Below are positions 1-8,772 of a DNA stretch of 64,000 nucleotides, piece after piece. A model generated the notes under the pieces. It was not told where the DNA came from and did not search any database. It saw only the letters and a program-made list of their open reading frames with translations. Position numbers and translations under genes: made by a program. The stretch's first letter is position 1, and each line of letters starts with the position of its first letter. Origin of the DNA: Rhizorhabdus dicambivorans (GTDB taxonomy: Bacteria; Pseudomonadota; Alphaproteobacteria; Sphingomonadales; Sphingomonadaceae); NCBI RefSeq assembly GCF_002355275.1, contig NZ_CP023449.1, positions 2,458,001-2,522,000 on the forward strand, read 5' to 3'.

Positions 1-226
1 GGCCGAACAGGCCGAGCGGAACCGGGTCCGGGCCGGCCGAGAAGACGATCGGATAGCTGCGCTGCGCCGGGATGAATTCCTCGATCGTCAGCGGGACGGC
101 GTGAGCCTTGCCGAAGAATTCGGCGCTCTCCATCGTGCGTGCGCGCCATTTGGCGTGGACCTGGCTCGAAAGCGGCTGCAACTCATTGTAGAAAAGGGGC
201 AGGGCGTTGGCCGGGGCGCTCGCCAT
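1..226 (-). CDS. SapC family protein (N-terminal part, runs off the window)
   Basis: The reverse strand reads an open frame from ATG at 226 to the window edge (75 residues), preceded by a good ribosome binding site (AGGAGA, 9 bases upstream). It begins MASAPANALPLFYNELQPLS and continues with an SSQVHAKWRAR stretch, the typical opening of the SapC family found next to TonB receptors and tryptophan halogenases in sphingomonads and Caulobacter. The name comes from similarity to an S-layer/surface protein; the biochemical role is not established. The C-terminal two thirds lies outside the window, so neighbours on that side are unknown. Confidence 0.8.
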   Translation of the reverse strand, partial: MASAPANALPLFYNELQPLSSQVHAKWRARTMESAEFFGKAHAVPLTIEEFIPAQRSYPIVFSAGPDPVPLGLFG

Positions 227-293
227 TGGGAAAATCTCCTGAAACTCTTGCTGTCTTTGATCGGGCGATGCGCCCAGATACTGCCGCTGCCGT

Positions 294-1751
294 CTATTGA
301 CCCTTGCCGTCCGAGGCAAGCGGAACAAGCTTTCCGGGGTTCATGATGCCCTGCGGGTCGAGCGCGCGCTTGATCGCCCCCAGCGCCGCCAGCCGGACCG
401 GATCGGTCAGTCGCACGAATTCGGCGAGTTTGGCCTGGCCGATGCCGTGCTCGGCCGAAAGCGATCCGCCCGCCTGGGCCACCAGGTCATGGACCAGCGC
501 GCTCGCCGCCTCGCCATGCGCGTCGATCCAGGCGCTGCGTTCGGCGGCTTCGGGCGGCAGCAGGTTGAAATGGATGTTGCCGTCGCCGAGATGGCCGAAG
601 GCGATGATGCGGGAACCTGGAAAAGCGGCCTCGATCCGCGTCCCCTCGCGTTCCAGAAAGGCGGGCATCTCGGAAACCGGAACCGATATGTCGTGCTTGA
701 GCGAGGGGCCGTCGATCTTCTCGGCTTCCGAAATCGATTCCCGCAGCCTCCACAGCGCCTCGGCCTGCGCCTCGCTGGCGGCGATCATGGCGTCGAGCAC
801 CAGCCCTTCCCCGATCGCGCTGGCCAGACAGGCCGCGAGACCCTCCGCCGGATCGGGGCCGCCTTCGCTGCCGACCGCCTCGATCAGCACGTTCCATGGG
901 CAGGCCGGGGTCAGCGGGGGCCGCGCGCCGGGGATATTGGCCAGCACCAGCGCGAGCGCGCTGGCGGGCACCAGCTCGAAGCTTTCCACCGCATCGCCGG
1001 TCCGCTCCTCGAGGCGCCTGAGCAGCGTGAGCGCGTCCTGTGGCGACGGCAGCCCAGCCCAGGCGACGGCGCGCGAGCCGATCGCCGGCACAAGCCGCAC
1101 CGCGGCGGCGGTGACGATGCCGAGCGTTCCCTCGGCCCCGGTCAACAGCTGACGCAGATCATATCCGCGATTGTCCTTGCGCAGGGTGGCGAGGCCATCG
1201 AAGCGCGATCCGTCGGCCAGCACCGCCTCGATCCCCAGCACCAGCGCGCGCATCGGGCCGAAACGCAGCACCTGGGTTCCACCGGCATTGGTGGAGACGA
1301 GGCCGCCGATCGTGGCCGATCCCTTGGCCGCCAGCGACAGCGGGAAGCGCCGGCCGATCGCCGCGGCGGCGTAATGGAGGTCGGACAGCACCACGCCGGC
1401 CTCGGCTATCGCAGCATTGTCCTGCGCGGAAATGGAACGGATCCGGTTCATCCGCCGCAACGACAGCAGCAGCGCCGATCCGTCGGCGGGCGGCGTTGCC
1501 CCCGCGACCGTGCCGGTATTGCCGCCCTGCGGCACGATGGCGACCCGCGCGGCGGCGGCCAGGCGGACGATCGCTTCGACCTGCTCGACCGAATTGGGGG
1601 CGAGCAGGGCGACGGTCTCGCCATGATAGCGCTCGCGCCAGTCGGTCAGCCAGGGGGCGATCAGGGCGCGTTCGGTCACGAACCCCTGCGGTCCCAGCAC
1701 CGCCGCGAGCTGGTCGAGCAGGGCAGGATCGGGAGGGCGCAGGCCGGTCAT
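294..1751 (-). CDS. FAD-binding oxidoreductase, GlcD/DLD type 2-hydroxyacid dehydrogenase
   Basis: A 485-residue flavoprotein of the GlcD / D-lactate / D-2-hydroxyglutarate dehydrogenase family. The N-terminal half is the FAD-binding fold: PQGGNTG at 74-80 binds the pyrophosphate, and a GSATIGGLVSTNAGG block at about 144-158 follows. The C-terminal FAD-oxidase domain has the metal/substrate motif GHLGDGNIHFN and a SAEHGIG motif, and the protein ends with the family's MNPGKLVP signature. Expected reaction: oxidation of a D-2-hydroxyacid to a 2-oxoacid with electrons passed to quinone or an ETF. The substrate cannot be read from sequence. It stands alone between the SapC gene and a divergent small secreted protein. 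Confidence 0.88.
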   Translation of the reverse strand: MTGLRPPDPALLDQLAAVLGPQGFVTERALIAPWLTDWRERYHGETVALLAPNSVEQVEAIVRLAAAARVAIVPQGGNTGTVAGATPPADGSALLLSLRRMNRIRSISAQDNAAIAEAGVVLSDLHYAAAAIGRRFPLSLAAKGSATIGGLVSTNAGGTQVLRFGPMRALVLGIEAVLADGSRFDGLATLRKDNRGYDLRQLLTGAEGTLGIVTAAAVRLVPAIGSRAVAWAGLPSPQDALTLLRRLEERTGDAVESFELVPASALALVLANIPGARPPLTPACPWNVLIEAVGSEGGPDPAEGLAACLASAIGEGLVLDAMIAASEAQAEALWRLRESISEAEKIDGPSLKHDISVPVSEMPAFLEREGTRIEAAFPGSRIIAFGHLGDGNIHFNLLPPEAAERSAWIDAHGEAASALVHDLVAQAGGSLSAEHGIGQAKLAEFVRLTDPVRLAALGAIKRALDPQGIMNPGKLVPLASDGKGQ

Positions 1752-1904
1752 GGGCGGAACCTTATGCAGGGCTCGGGCGATTTGCCAGTCGTTCCGGTGG
1801 TTGCGCAGTTCATCGGCTGTTCAAGCAATTGCGCGGAAACAGGAACGGGTTAAGGATGTCGCCGAACAGGCAGGGCGCCAGCGCCTTAAACGTCTAGCCA
1901 AAGG

Positions 1905-2378
1905 GTGGAATTTTCGAACGTGACCTGGGCCGGCCCGCCGCGATTGCTGAGCGTTGCAGCGTCCTGTGCGGCGGCGGCCGCCCTGCTCTGGCCGCTGCCG
2001 GCGGGCGCCGATCCGGACGCCGGGCAATATGCCCAGCTTACCGTCGAACAGTCGCTGATCGTGCGGGTGCCGCGACGGGTGCCGGCAAAGCCGCTGAAGT
2101 GGAAGACGAAGAAAGGCCCGAAGTGCGTGGCGATGGGTGCGATCGCCGGGGCCGCGGTGGTGGCCGACGACGCGATCGATCTCGTCCTCAAGGGTGGCCA
2201 GCGGCTACGCGCCCAATTCTCGTCCAACTGCCCCGCGCTCGATTATTATTCGGGATTCTACATTCTCCCGACCGAGGATGGACGGATTTGCGCCGATCGC
2301 GACGTCATTCGCACGCGGGCCGGTGGGCAATGCGAAATTCAGCGATTCCGCAAGCTGGTGCTCGTCGACCGATCCTGA
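1905..2378 (+). CDS. Small secreted protein of unknown function (DUF6491-like)
   Basis: 157 residues from a GTG start; a second in-frame GTG at 1920 is equally possible. The first ~35 residues form a signal peptide (hydrophobic AASCAAAAALLWPLPAGA). The mature part has four cysteines in a C-x(n)-CP-x-L-x(n)-C-x2-D-x(n)-C pattern shared with the protein at 20171-20560, so the two are paralogous. The likely family is the sphingomonad DUF6491 group, whose function is unknown. Four spaced cysteines in an exported protein suggest disulfides. It is followed by the helicase gene on the same strand after about 95 bases, with a TTGACA-like hexamer at 2396-2401 between them. Confidence 0.6.
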   Translation: MEFSNVTWAGPPRLLSVAASCAAAAALLWPLPAGADPDAGQYAQLTVEQSLIVRVPRRVPAKPLKWKTKKGPKCVAMGAIAGAAVVADDAIDLVLKGGQRLRAQFSSNCPALDYYSGFYILPTEDGRICADRDVIRTRAGGQCEIQRFRKLVLVDRS

Positions 2379-2474
2379 CTTAGCCCGCTATTTTCTTGAC
2401 AAAACCCGGGCACACCGCCAAGCGCGCGCACAGGATATGGCGCCGGTTGCCATATCTTTTTTCCGGATATTTGC

Positions 2475-3896
2475 ATGTCATTTGCCGATCTCGGCCTTTC
2501 CGATGAACTTCTCCGCGCGGTTTCGGAGTCGGGCTATAGCGAGCCCACCCCGATCCAGGCGCAGGCGATCCCGCCCGTCCTCATGATGAAGGATCTCATC
2601 GGCATAGCGCAGACGGGAACCGGCAAGACGGCAAGCTTCGTGCTGCCGATGATCGACATCCTCGCCCATGGCCGCAGCCGCGCGCGCATGCCGCGCTCGC
2701 TGATCCTGGAGCCCACCCGCGAACTTGCCGCGCAGGTGGCTGAGAACTTCGAGAAATATGGTAAATACCATAAACTTACCATGGCTCTCCTGATCGGCGG
2801 CGTGAACATGGGCGATCAGATCGCGGCGCTCGAAAAGGGCGTCGACGTGCTGATCGCGACACCGGGCCGCCTGATGGACCTGTTCGGCCGCGGCAAGATA
2901 TTGCTGACCGGCTGCAGCCTGCTCGTGATCGACGAGGCCGACCGGATGCTCGACATGGGGTTCATTCCCGATATCGAGGAGATCTGCACCAAGCTGCCGG
3001 CGCAGCGCCAGACCCTGCTCTTCTCGGCGACGATGCCGGCGCCGATCAAGAAACTGGCCGACAAGTTCCTTTCGAACCCGAAGCAGATCGAGGTATCGCG
3101 TCCGGCGAGCGCCAATCTGGCGATCGAGCAGGCGCTGGTCGAAACCTCGAGCCGGAACAAGCGCGATGCGCTGCGGGATTTGCTCAAGGTGGAGGACGTG
3201 ACCACCGCGATCGTCTTCTCCAACCGCAAGACGACGGTGCGCGATCTCGCCCAAAGCCTGGCACGCCACGGCTTCAAGGCTGGACAGATCCACGGTGACA
3301 TGGAGCAGCCCGAGCGGCTGCGCGAGTTGGATCGGTTCAAGAGCGGCGAGATCAATATCCTCGTCGCGTCTGACGTCGCGGCGCGAGGCCTTGATATCAA
3401 GGGCGTCAGCCACGTCTTCAACTTCGATGTTCCCTGGCACCCCGACGATTATGTCCACCGCATCGGCCGCACCGGCCGCGGCGGCGCGACGGGCAAGGCA
3501 ATAACCCTCGTCACGCCGGAGGATGCCGAGGCGATCGAGGCGATCGAGAAGCTGACGGGTCACAAGATCGCCCGCAGCGGCGGTCGCGGAACCGAGGCGC
3601 CGGCTGCCGATGCCGCCGACGCACCAGCCGAGGCGCCACGCCCGCGCGGGCGTGGCGGTCGCGGATCGGAAAAGCCCGCCGCCGAGGCACGGGCCCCGCG
3701 AGAGGCCGCTCCGCGCCGCGAGGAGCGCGCGCCCCGTGAAGCCGAGCCGCGCCGCGGGGGCGCCCCAACGCGGGAAGCCCGTCCGCCGCGCGATGACCGC
3801 CGGCCGCGCCGCGACGATCGCCATGATCGCGATGATGGGCCCGATGACGGCTGGAACGGGCCGGTGCCGAGTTTCCTCGAGGTAAGGCTGGGCTGA
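2475..3896 (+). CDS. rhlE: DEAD-box ATP-dependent RNA helicase (RhlE type)
   Basis: 473 residues with the full DEAD-box motif set: Q motif near 20-28, motif I AQTGTGKT 45-52, PTRELA 80-85, DEAD 153-156, SAT 184-186, ARGLD 303-307 and HRIGRTGR 328-335. After the two RecA-like domains comes a tail of about 100 residues rich in Arg, Pro, Ala, Asp and Glu (RGRGGRG, PPRDDRRPRRDD), typical of RhlE-type helicases that use a basic disordered tail to bind RNA. The expected role is unwinding RNA duplexes in ribosome assembly or mRNA decay, often important in the cold. It ends 16 bases before the convergent phospholipase D gene. Confidence 0.93.
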   Translation: MSFADLGLSDELLRAVSESGYSEPTPIQAQAIPPVLMMKDLIGIAQTGTGKTASFVLPMIDILAHGRSRARMPRSLILEPTRELAAQVAENFEKYGKYHKLTMALLIGGVNMGDQIAALEKGVDVLIATPGRLMDLFGRGKILLTGCSLLVIDEADRMLDMGFIPDIEEICTKLPAQRQTLLFSATMPAPIKKLADKFLSNPKQIEVSRPASANLAIEQALVETSSRNKRDALRDLLKVEDVTTAIVFSNRKTTVRDLAQSLARHGFKAGQIHGDMEQPERLRELDRFKSGEINILVASDVAARGLDIKGVSHVFNFDVPWHPDDYVHRIGRTGRGGATGKAITLVTPEDAEAIEAIEKLTGHKIARSGGRGTEAPAADAADAPAEAPRPRGRGGRGSEKPAAEARAPREAAPRREERAPREAEPRRGGAPTREARPPRDDRRPRRDDRHDRDDGPDDGWNGPVPSFLEVRLG

Positions 3897-3912
3897 ACCG
3901 GCCGGCGGGGAA

Positions 3913-5598
3913 CTATTCCTCGCCGCCCTTCGCCACTTCCCATATCTGCCGGAATTTGCGCCGCCAGCGTCCGCGATTGCGTTCGCGCCTCCTCCGGCGG
4001 CGTTCGCGTACCCTGTGGAACAGCTCGCGCGTGCCGCGCCGCAGGAAGCCGCGGAACAGGCCGCGGGTCGATAGCGGCTCGAACCGTTCGTCGACCGATT
4101 CCGGATCCAGCATCTCGGTGGTGCCGATCGCGAGGGTGGCGTCGCTCCAGTCGCCAGGGTCGAACGGCACGAGCGTCTTTCCCTCGCCTCTGAGGCATTC
4201 GATCGTCCCGATCAGCGATCCCGTGCTGTCGAAGGCGTCGCGCACCGCTTCGGGCGTGGTGCCGAGATGCTCGGCCATCAACCGTTCGCGCAGGGACCGG
4301 ATCGCCGCATCGGGCGCTTCGCCGTCCTCGCTCTCGATCGCGATGTCGCATTCGCTGTCGAGACCCATCGAGCGGTTGTTCATGTTCGACGAACCTACCC
4401 GCAATATCCGGTCGTCGACGATCATGAGCTTGCTGTGGACATAGATGTCCTTCTGGGCGGTGGTGACGGGCGTGTAGATGTCGAACCGGTCATGTCGGTC
4501 GAGATCGCCCAACGCGGCGAACAGCGCCGCGCGGGCGCTTCCCATCACCGCCTCCTGGAGCCAGCCGTCGGCGCTCGTGGGATTGACGATGACGATTTCG
4601 GGGCCATTGCGTTCGCGCAGCCGCTCGGCGATGGCCTCGGCAACCCGGCGCGAGGCGAAATACTGGTTGTCGGCATAGATGAAGCGCTTCGCCGCCGCGA
4701 TCATGTCGACATAGAGCTGCTCGATCTCGCGCACGTCGTCTTCGCCTTCGCTGCGCGGCAGGGTCCGTGCGATCGCCACGGCCCGGTCGCGGACCAGTGG
4801 CTCGATGCCGTCGGGCCAGGACGCCTCATGGCGCGCGGGGGTGGGCAGGACCCGCCCGGTCGCGCGGCGCCAGCGGTCACGCGCCAGATCGCCGAGAGCC
4901 GCCGCCGCCGGCCCCTCGACCATGCCGGCGGTGTCGTGCCAGGGCATGTAGGGACGCCCGCCCGGCAGCCGCCGCCGCGGATCCCGGTCGCGATGCTCCG
5001 GCGTGTCCCAGCGGTCCGAGGTCATGTCGATCCCCCCGCACATCGCGATGCTGTCGTCGATCACCAGCAGCTTTTGATGATGGGTGGCACCGATCGGATG
5101 GCTGCTGTCGAAGCGGATCGTGACGTGGCGGCTCAGGCGCCAGCGGGCGAGGGTGAAGATCGAGAAGCCGCGGGCGAGCATCTTGATGAAGCCCATGTTC
5201 CAGATCAGCAGGTTGATCCGCAGTTCGGGTCGGCGCTTGGCGAGCCATGGGATGAAATCGGCGAGGCAGTTGGGGGGATCTCCTTCGCCACACTCCGCAT
5301 CGGGGTCCAGCAGGATGCGCGGATCGACGTCCCAGCCGACCAGCACGATCTGCTCGCGCGCCTGTAGCATGGCATCGCGCGCCACGCGGAAATAATCGGC
5401 CGCATCGACGACCACCGCGAAGCGCGATGCCCGTTCGATCCGCCAGCAATTTGATCCAGTCCGGAAGGTTCCGCTCGACATTCCCCGCTCGATGCTCAAT
5501 TCGGGTGCTGATTTTGGCCCCGTAACATTTTTTGCACGGACCCTAACGCGCCGTTGCTCGTTTCGTGCCATCGGATCCCGTGATGGGTCCATAGTCAT
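3913..5598 (-). CDS. Phospholipase D family protein
   Basis: Two HKD catalytic motifs are present: His174-x-Lys176-x4-Asp181 (in ATHHQKLLVIDD) and His388-x-Lys390-x4-Asp395 (in YVHSKLMIVDDR), the second followed by GSSNMNNRS. This is the duplicated phosphodiesterase core of bacterial phospholipase D / cardiolipin-synthase-like proteins acting on phosphatidyl lipids. The family-like region starts at about residue 45 (NCWRIERASRF), so the real start may be the ATG at 5481 rather than 5598; neither has a strong ribosome binding site. The C-terminus is very Arg-rich. There is no signal peptide in the longer form. It is transcribed divergently from bphO. Confidence 0.85.
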   Translation of the reverse strand: MTMDPSRDPMARNEQRRVRVRAKNVTGPKSAPELSIERGMSSGTFRTGSNCWRIERASRFAVVVDAADYFRVARDAMLQAREQIVLVGWDVDPRILLDPDAECGEGDPPNCLADFIPWLAKRRPELRINLLIWNMGFIKMLARGFSIFTLARWRLSRHVTIRFDSSHPIGATHHQKLLVIDDSIAMCGGIDMTSDRWDTPEHRDRDPRRRLPGGRPYMPWHDTAGMVEGPAAAALGDLARDRWRRATGRVLPTPARHEASWPDGIEPLVRDRAVAIARTLPRSEGEDDVREIEQLYVDMIAAAKRFIYADNQYFASRRVAEAIAERLRERNGPEIVIVNPTSADGWLQEAVMGSARAALFAALGDLDRHDRFDIYTPVTTAQKDIYVHSKLMIVDDRILRVGSSNMNNRSMGLDSECDIAIESEDGEAPDAAIRSLRERLMAEHLGTTPEAVRDAFDSTGSLIGTIECLRGEGKTLVPFDPGDWSDATLAIGTTEMLDPESVDERFEPLSTRGLFRGFLRRGTRELFHRVRERRRRRRERNRGRWRRKFRQIWEVAKGGEE

Positions 5599-5616
5599 AT
5601 TCGGGGGCTCTGCGGA

Positions 5617-6168
5617 TTGAGCGAAGGTCGACCATCATCATCGCTGCGTGACCGGCTGCGAACGGAGACGGCGGCAGCTCACCAGCGCGTCGATAATCTG
5701 TTTGGGTCCGGCGATTTCGGTAGCGAAAGTGACTATGGCCGGTTCCTCAGCGCCCAGGCGCAGGCCTGGGAAAGCCTGCGGCCTTTGCTCGATCCAGGGT
5801 CGCTGGCGCGGGCCGATGCGCTGAGAGCCGATCTGGATGAACTGGGCCTGGCGCTGCCGAAACCGCTCGACGAGCCGCTGCCGGCCACGCTGTCGATCGG
5901 CCATCGCTATGTGCTCGAAGGGTCTCGCCTCGGTTCGACGGTGCTGATGCGGATGCTCGGCGATGTATCGCCATCCCTCGCCGGGCGGGCCTGCGCCTAC
6001 CTTAGGGAATCGGCGAAGATCGATGGATGGAGGCAATTGTCGACAAGGCTACAGATGGATCGTGACGGCTGTGATAGCGATGCGATCATTGACGACGCCC
6101 TGTTCGTGTTCGGCCTCTTTGAAAGGGCCTGGCAGGCCACTGACAGCGCCCACGCGAAGGTAAGCTGA
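5617..6168 (+). CDS. bphO: Biliverdin-producing heme oxygenase
   Basis: 183 residues from a TTG start. The N-terminal TAAAHQRVD segment places His22 where heme oxygenases carry the proximal heme ligand, and the C-terminal half has GHRYVLEGSRLGSTVLMRML, resembling the family's YVLEGSxLGG distal-helix motif. It would open heme to biliverdin, iron and CO. The downstream phytochrome begins 4 bases after its stop codon, so the two are co-transcribed; this matches the known bphO-bphP arrangement in which the enzyme supplies the chromophore. Assignment rests on motif plus context. Confidence 0.83.
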   Translation: MSEGRPSSSLRDRLRTETAAAHQRVDNLFGSGDFGSESDYGRFLSAQAQAWESLRPLLDPGSLARADALRADLDELGLALPKPLDEPLPATLSIGHRYVLEGSRLGSTVLMRMLGDVSPSLAGRACAYLRESAKIDGWRQLSTRLQMDRDGCDSDAIIDDALFVFGLFERAWQATDSAHAKVS

Positions 6169-6172
6169 GCTT

Positions 6173-8725
6173 TTGACCGAATTTGTCGACCAACCCGACC
6201 TGACGGCGTGCGACCGCGAACCCATACATCTGCTTGGTGCGATCCAGAGTTTCGGCTTTCTGCTGGCGGTCTCGGCCGATTGGCTGGTCAGCCGTGCCTC
6301 GGAGAATCTGGTAGATCATATCGGCGTCGCCTGTGACGCGGCGCTTGGCCAGCCGCTCGACAAGGTGCTGTCGGAGGACGCGGTCCACGATATCCGCAAC
6401 CGCATCGCCTACCTCCAGGGCGAGGATTCGGTCGAGCGGCTGCTGCGGGTGCGGCTCAAGCCCGATCTGCCCGAATATGATGTGGCTATCCACTTCAGCC
6501 ATAGCATGATCATCATCGAGGGCGAGCCGAGCGGCCCCGCCGGGCATGAAGATATCGGCATCACCGTACGCTCGATGCTGATGCGTCAGAGCCAGGCCAC
6601 CTCGATGCAGAATTTCCGGCTCAACGCGGTGCGCCAGATACGCGCGATCACCGGCTTCGACCGGGTGATGCTCTATCGTTTCGACCAGGACGGCGCGGGC
6701 GAGGTGGTGGCCGAATCGGTGGTGTCGAAGCGCGAATCCTTCCTCGGCCTGCGCTATCCGGCAACCGATATCCCCAAGCAGGCCCGAGCGCTCTATGTGC
6801 GCAACGTCCTGCGGCTGATCGCCGATCTCGATGATCCCGGATCACCGGTGCTGCCCGAGATGGACGTCAACGGCCAGCCGCTCGATCTGTCGATGTCGGT
6901 GCTGCGCTCGGTCTCGCGGGTCCATATCGAATATCTGTCGAACATGGGGGTGCGCGCTTCGCTGTCGATCTCGGTGGTCTGCGAGGGCCGGCTATGGGGG
7001 CTGATCGCCTGCCATCATTACAGCCCGCTCCGCCCGACCCTGGAGCAGCGGACCGCCGCCGAGCTGTTCGGCCGGATGTTCTCGATGATGCTGGAATCGC
7101 GCGAGCGGGAGGAAACGGCGGCCTATGAGCAGCGCTCACGGGCCATCACCGATCGGCTGATGGCGGTGGTCGCCCAGGATGCCGATCTGCTCCACAATCC
7201 GGAATGGATCGGTGAGACGATCAGTGCCGCCGTGCCCAATGACGGCGTTGGCGTCTATCTCGACGGCAAGGTCTCGCTGTCCGGTATGGCGCCGGACGAG
7301 GCGCAGTTTCGCGCGCTGGTGCGCGACCTGAGTTCGGGAGCTGCGTCGCAGATCGTCATCACCGACTGCATCGCCCGCATCCATGCGCCCGCCGCAGCCT
7401 ATGCCGAGCGCGCGGCCGGGATGCTGGCCGTGCCGATTTCGCGCAAGCCGCGCGACTATGTGGTCCTGTTCCGTGGCGAGAAGATCCGGTCGGTGCGCTG
7501 GGCGGGCGATCCGCAGAAGGCGATGGAGGAGGATGCCAACGGCGTCCGACTGTCCCCGCGCAAGAGCTTCGACGCGTGGCGCCAGCTTGTCCAAGGGGTG
7601 TCGGAACCCTTCACCTCCGCCGAGCAGCGGGTCGCCGAGGCGGTGCGCACCTCGCTGCTGGAGGTGGTGCTGCTGCTCGCGGAAAGTCGTGAGAGCGATC
7701 AGGCGAGGGCGCATGAGCGGCAGGATCTGCTGATCGCCGAGCTCAATCATCGCGTCCGCAACGTGCTCAGCCTCGTGCGCAGCCTGATCGCGCGGACGCG
7801 GGGCAGCGCGCAGAGCTATGAAGAGTTCGCCCAGACGTTGGAAGGCAGGGTCCAGTCGCTCGCCCGTGCGCACGACCAGCTCACCGTCAAGCGCTGGGGG
7901 CCAGCCGAGATCGAGCCGCTCGTCCGCGCCGAGGCCAACGCCTATCTGGGCGACAATGGCGATCGCATCCGTCTATCGGGGCCGAAGGTCGCTCTCGATC
8001 CGGTGGCGTTCAACACTGTTTCGCTGGTGTTGCACGAACTCATCACGAACTGCGCCAAATATGGTGCGCTCAGCGACAGCGGCCATGTCGATCTGCGCTG
8101 GGGTGTCGATGTCGACGGGTCGCTGCTGATCACCTGGCGCGAGACCGGTGGCCCGCCGGTTCGCGCGCCCGAGCGCAAGGGCTTCGGCACGACGATCATC
8201 GAACGGTCCATCCCCTACGACCTCGGCGGTCGCGCGCACACCTCCTATCGGCTGACCGGTTTCGAGGCCGACTTCACAATCCCCGCCCGCTTCGTCACGG
8301 TTGGGGAGGGAACGGTGAGCGGTTCGGGCGACGCCGAAGGCGGCACCGCTTCGCAGGTGCTCGAGGATTTTCCGCGCAATGTCCTGCTGGTCGAGGACAG
8401 CATGCTGATCGCGCTCGATGTCGAGGATGCGCTCAAGGCGCTGGGCGCCACGCGGGTGGTCACCGCCTCCTCGGTTCGGCAGGCGCGCGACGCGCTCGGC
8501 GAGGGGCCCTTCGACTTCGCGATCCTCGATATCAATCTGGGCGGGGATTCGAGCCTGTCGGTGGCGGAGGACCTGCGCAACCGCGGCGTCCCCTTCCTGT
8601 TTGCCAGCGGCTATGGCGAGCAGGCCCAGCTCTCGCCGGAATTCCAGGGCCAGGAGGTGATCAGCAAGCCCTATGGCCGCAGCGAGATCATCGAGGCGAT
8701 GATCCGGATTCGGACGAAAGGGTGA
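6173..8725 (+). CDS. bphP: Bacteriophytochrome hybrid histidine kinase (PAS-GAF-PHY-HWE-REC)
   Basis: 850 residues, TTG start. The N-terminal DLTACDREPIHLLGAIQSFG region holds Cys13, the position where bacteriophytochromes bind biliverdin. The GAF domain has PATDIP (Asp199). A PHY domain follows. The kinase is of the HWE/HisKA_2 type (ELNHRVRN, His526; a GFGTTIIERS block in the ATPase domain). A receiver domain from about residue 735 contains LLVEDS, the phospho-acceptor Asp786 (LDINLG) and ISKPYG. It is a red/far-red light sensor with an output receiver fused on. No DNA-binding partner is adjacent, so the target is unknown. Convergent with the GT2 gene after 47 bases. Confidence 0.93.
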   Translation: MTEFVDQPDLTACDREPIHLLGAIQSFGFLLAVSADWLVSRASENLVDHIGVACDAALGQPLDKVLSEDAVHDIRNRIAYLQGEDSVERLLRVRLKPDLPEYDVAIHFSHSMIIIEGEPSGPAGHEDIGITVRSMLMRQSQATSMQNFRLNAVRQIRAITGFDRVMLYRFDQDGAGEVVAESVVSKRESFLGLRYPATDIPKQARALYVRNVLRLIADLDDPGSPVLPEMDVNGQPLDLSMSVLRSVSRVHIEYLSNMGVRASLSISVVCEGRLWGLIACHHYSPLRPTLEQRTAAELFGRMFSMMLESREREETAAYEQRSRAITDRLMAVVAQDADLLHNPEWIGETISAAVPNDGVGVYLDGKVSLSGMAPDEAQFRALVRDLSSGAASQIVITDCIARIHAPAAAYAERAAGMLAVPISRKPRDYVVLFRGEKIRSVRWAGDPQKAMEEDANGVRLSPRKSFDAWRQLVQGVSEPFTSAEQRVAEAVRTSLLEVVLLLAESRESDQARAHERQDLLIAELNHRVRNVLSLVRSLIARTRGSAQSYEEFAQTLEGRVQSLARAHDQLTVKRWGPAEIEPLVRAEANAYLGDNGDRIRLSGPKVALDPVAFNTVSLVLHELITNCAKYGALSDSGHVDLRWGVDVDGSLLITWRETGGPPVRAPERKGFGTTIIERSIPYDLGGRAHTSYRLTGFEADFTIPARFVTVGEGTVSGSGDAEGGTASQVLEDFPRNVLLVEDSMLIALDVEDALKALGATRVVTASSVRQARDALGEGPFDFAILDINLGGDSSLSVAEDLRNRGVPFLFASGYGEQAQLSPEFQGQEVISKPYGRSEIIEAMIRIRTKG

Positions 8726-8772
8726 ATTATTTCAATTCGTTGATCGATCTCTCTGAGATCGCGTCCTAGGGT

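Noticed and set aside
297-1853. Long open frame on the plus strand opposite the FAD-linked oxidase
   Set aside because: It is rich in Arg, Gly, His and Gln without any motif, has no ribosome binding site and mirrors the codon pattern of the real minus-strand gene; high GC produces such antisense frames.
2394-2474. Sigma-70 promoter of the helicase gene
   Set aside because: TTGACA is present at 2396-2401, but no acceptable -10 hexamer lies 16-18 bases downstream.
5481-5598. Functional N-terminal extension of the phospholipase D protein
   Set aside because: The first 40 residues look like unconserved upstream sequence and the catalytic fold starts later; a later start is likely, so no role is assigned to it.
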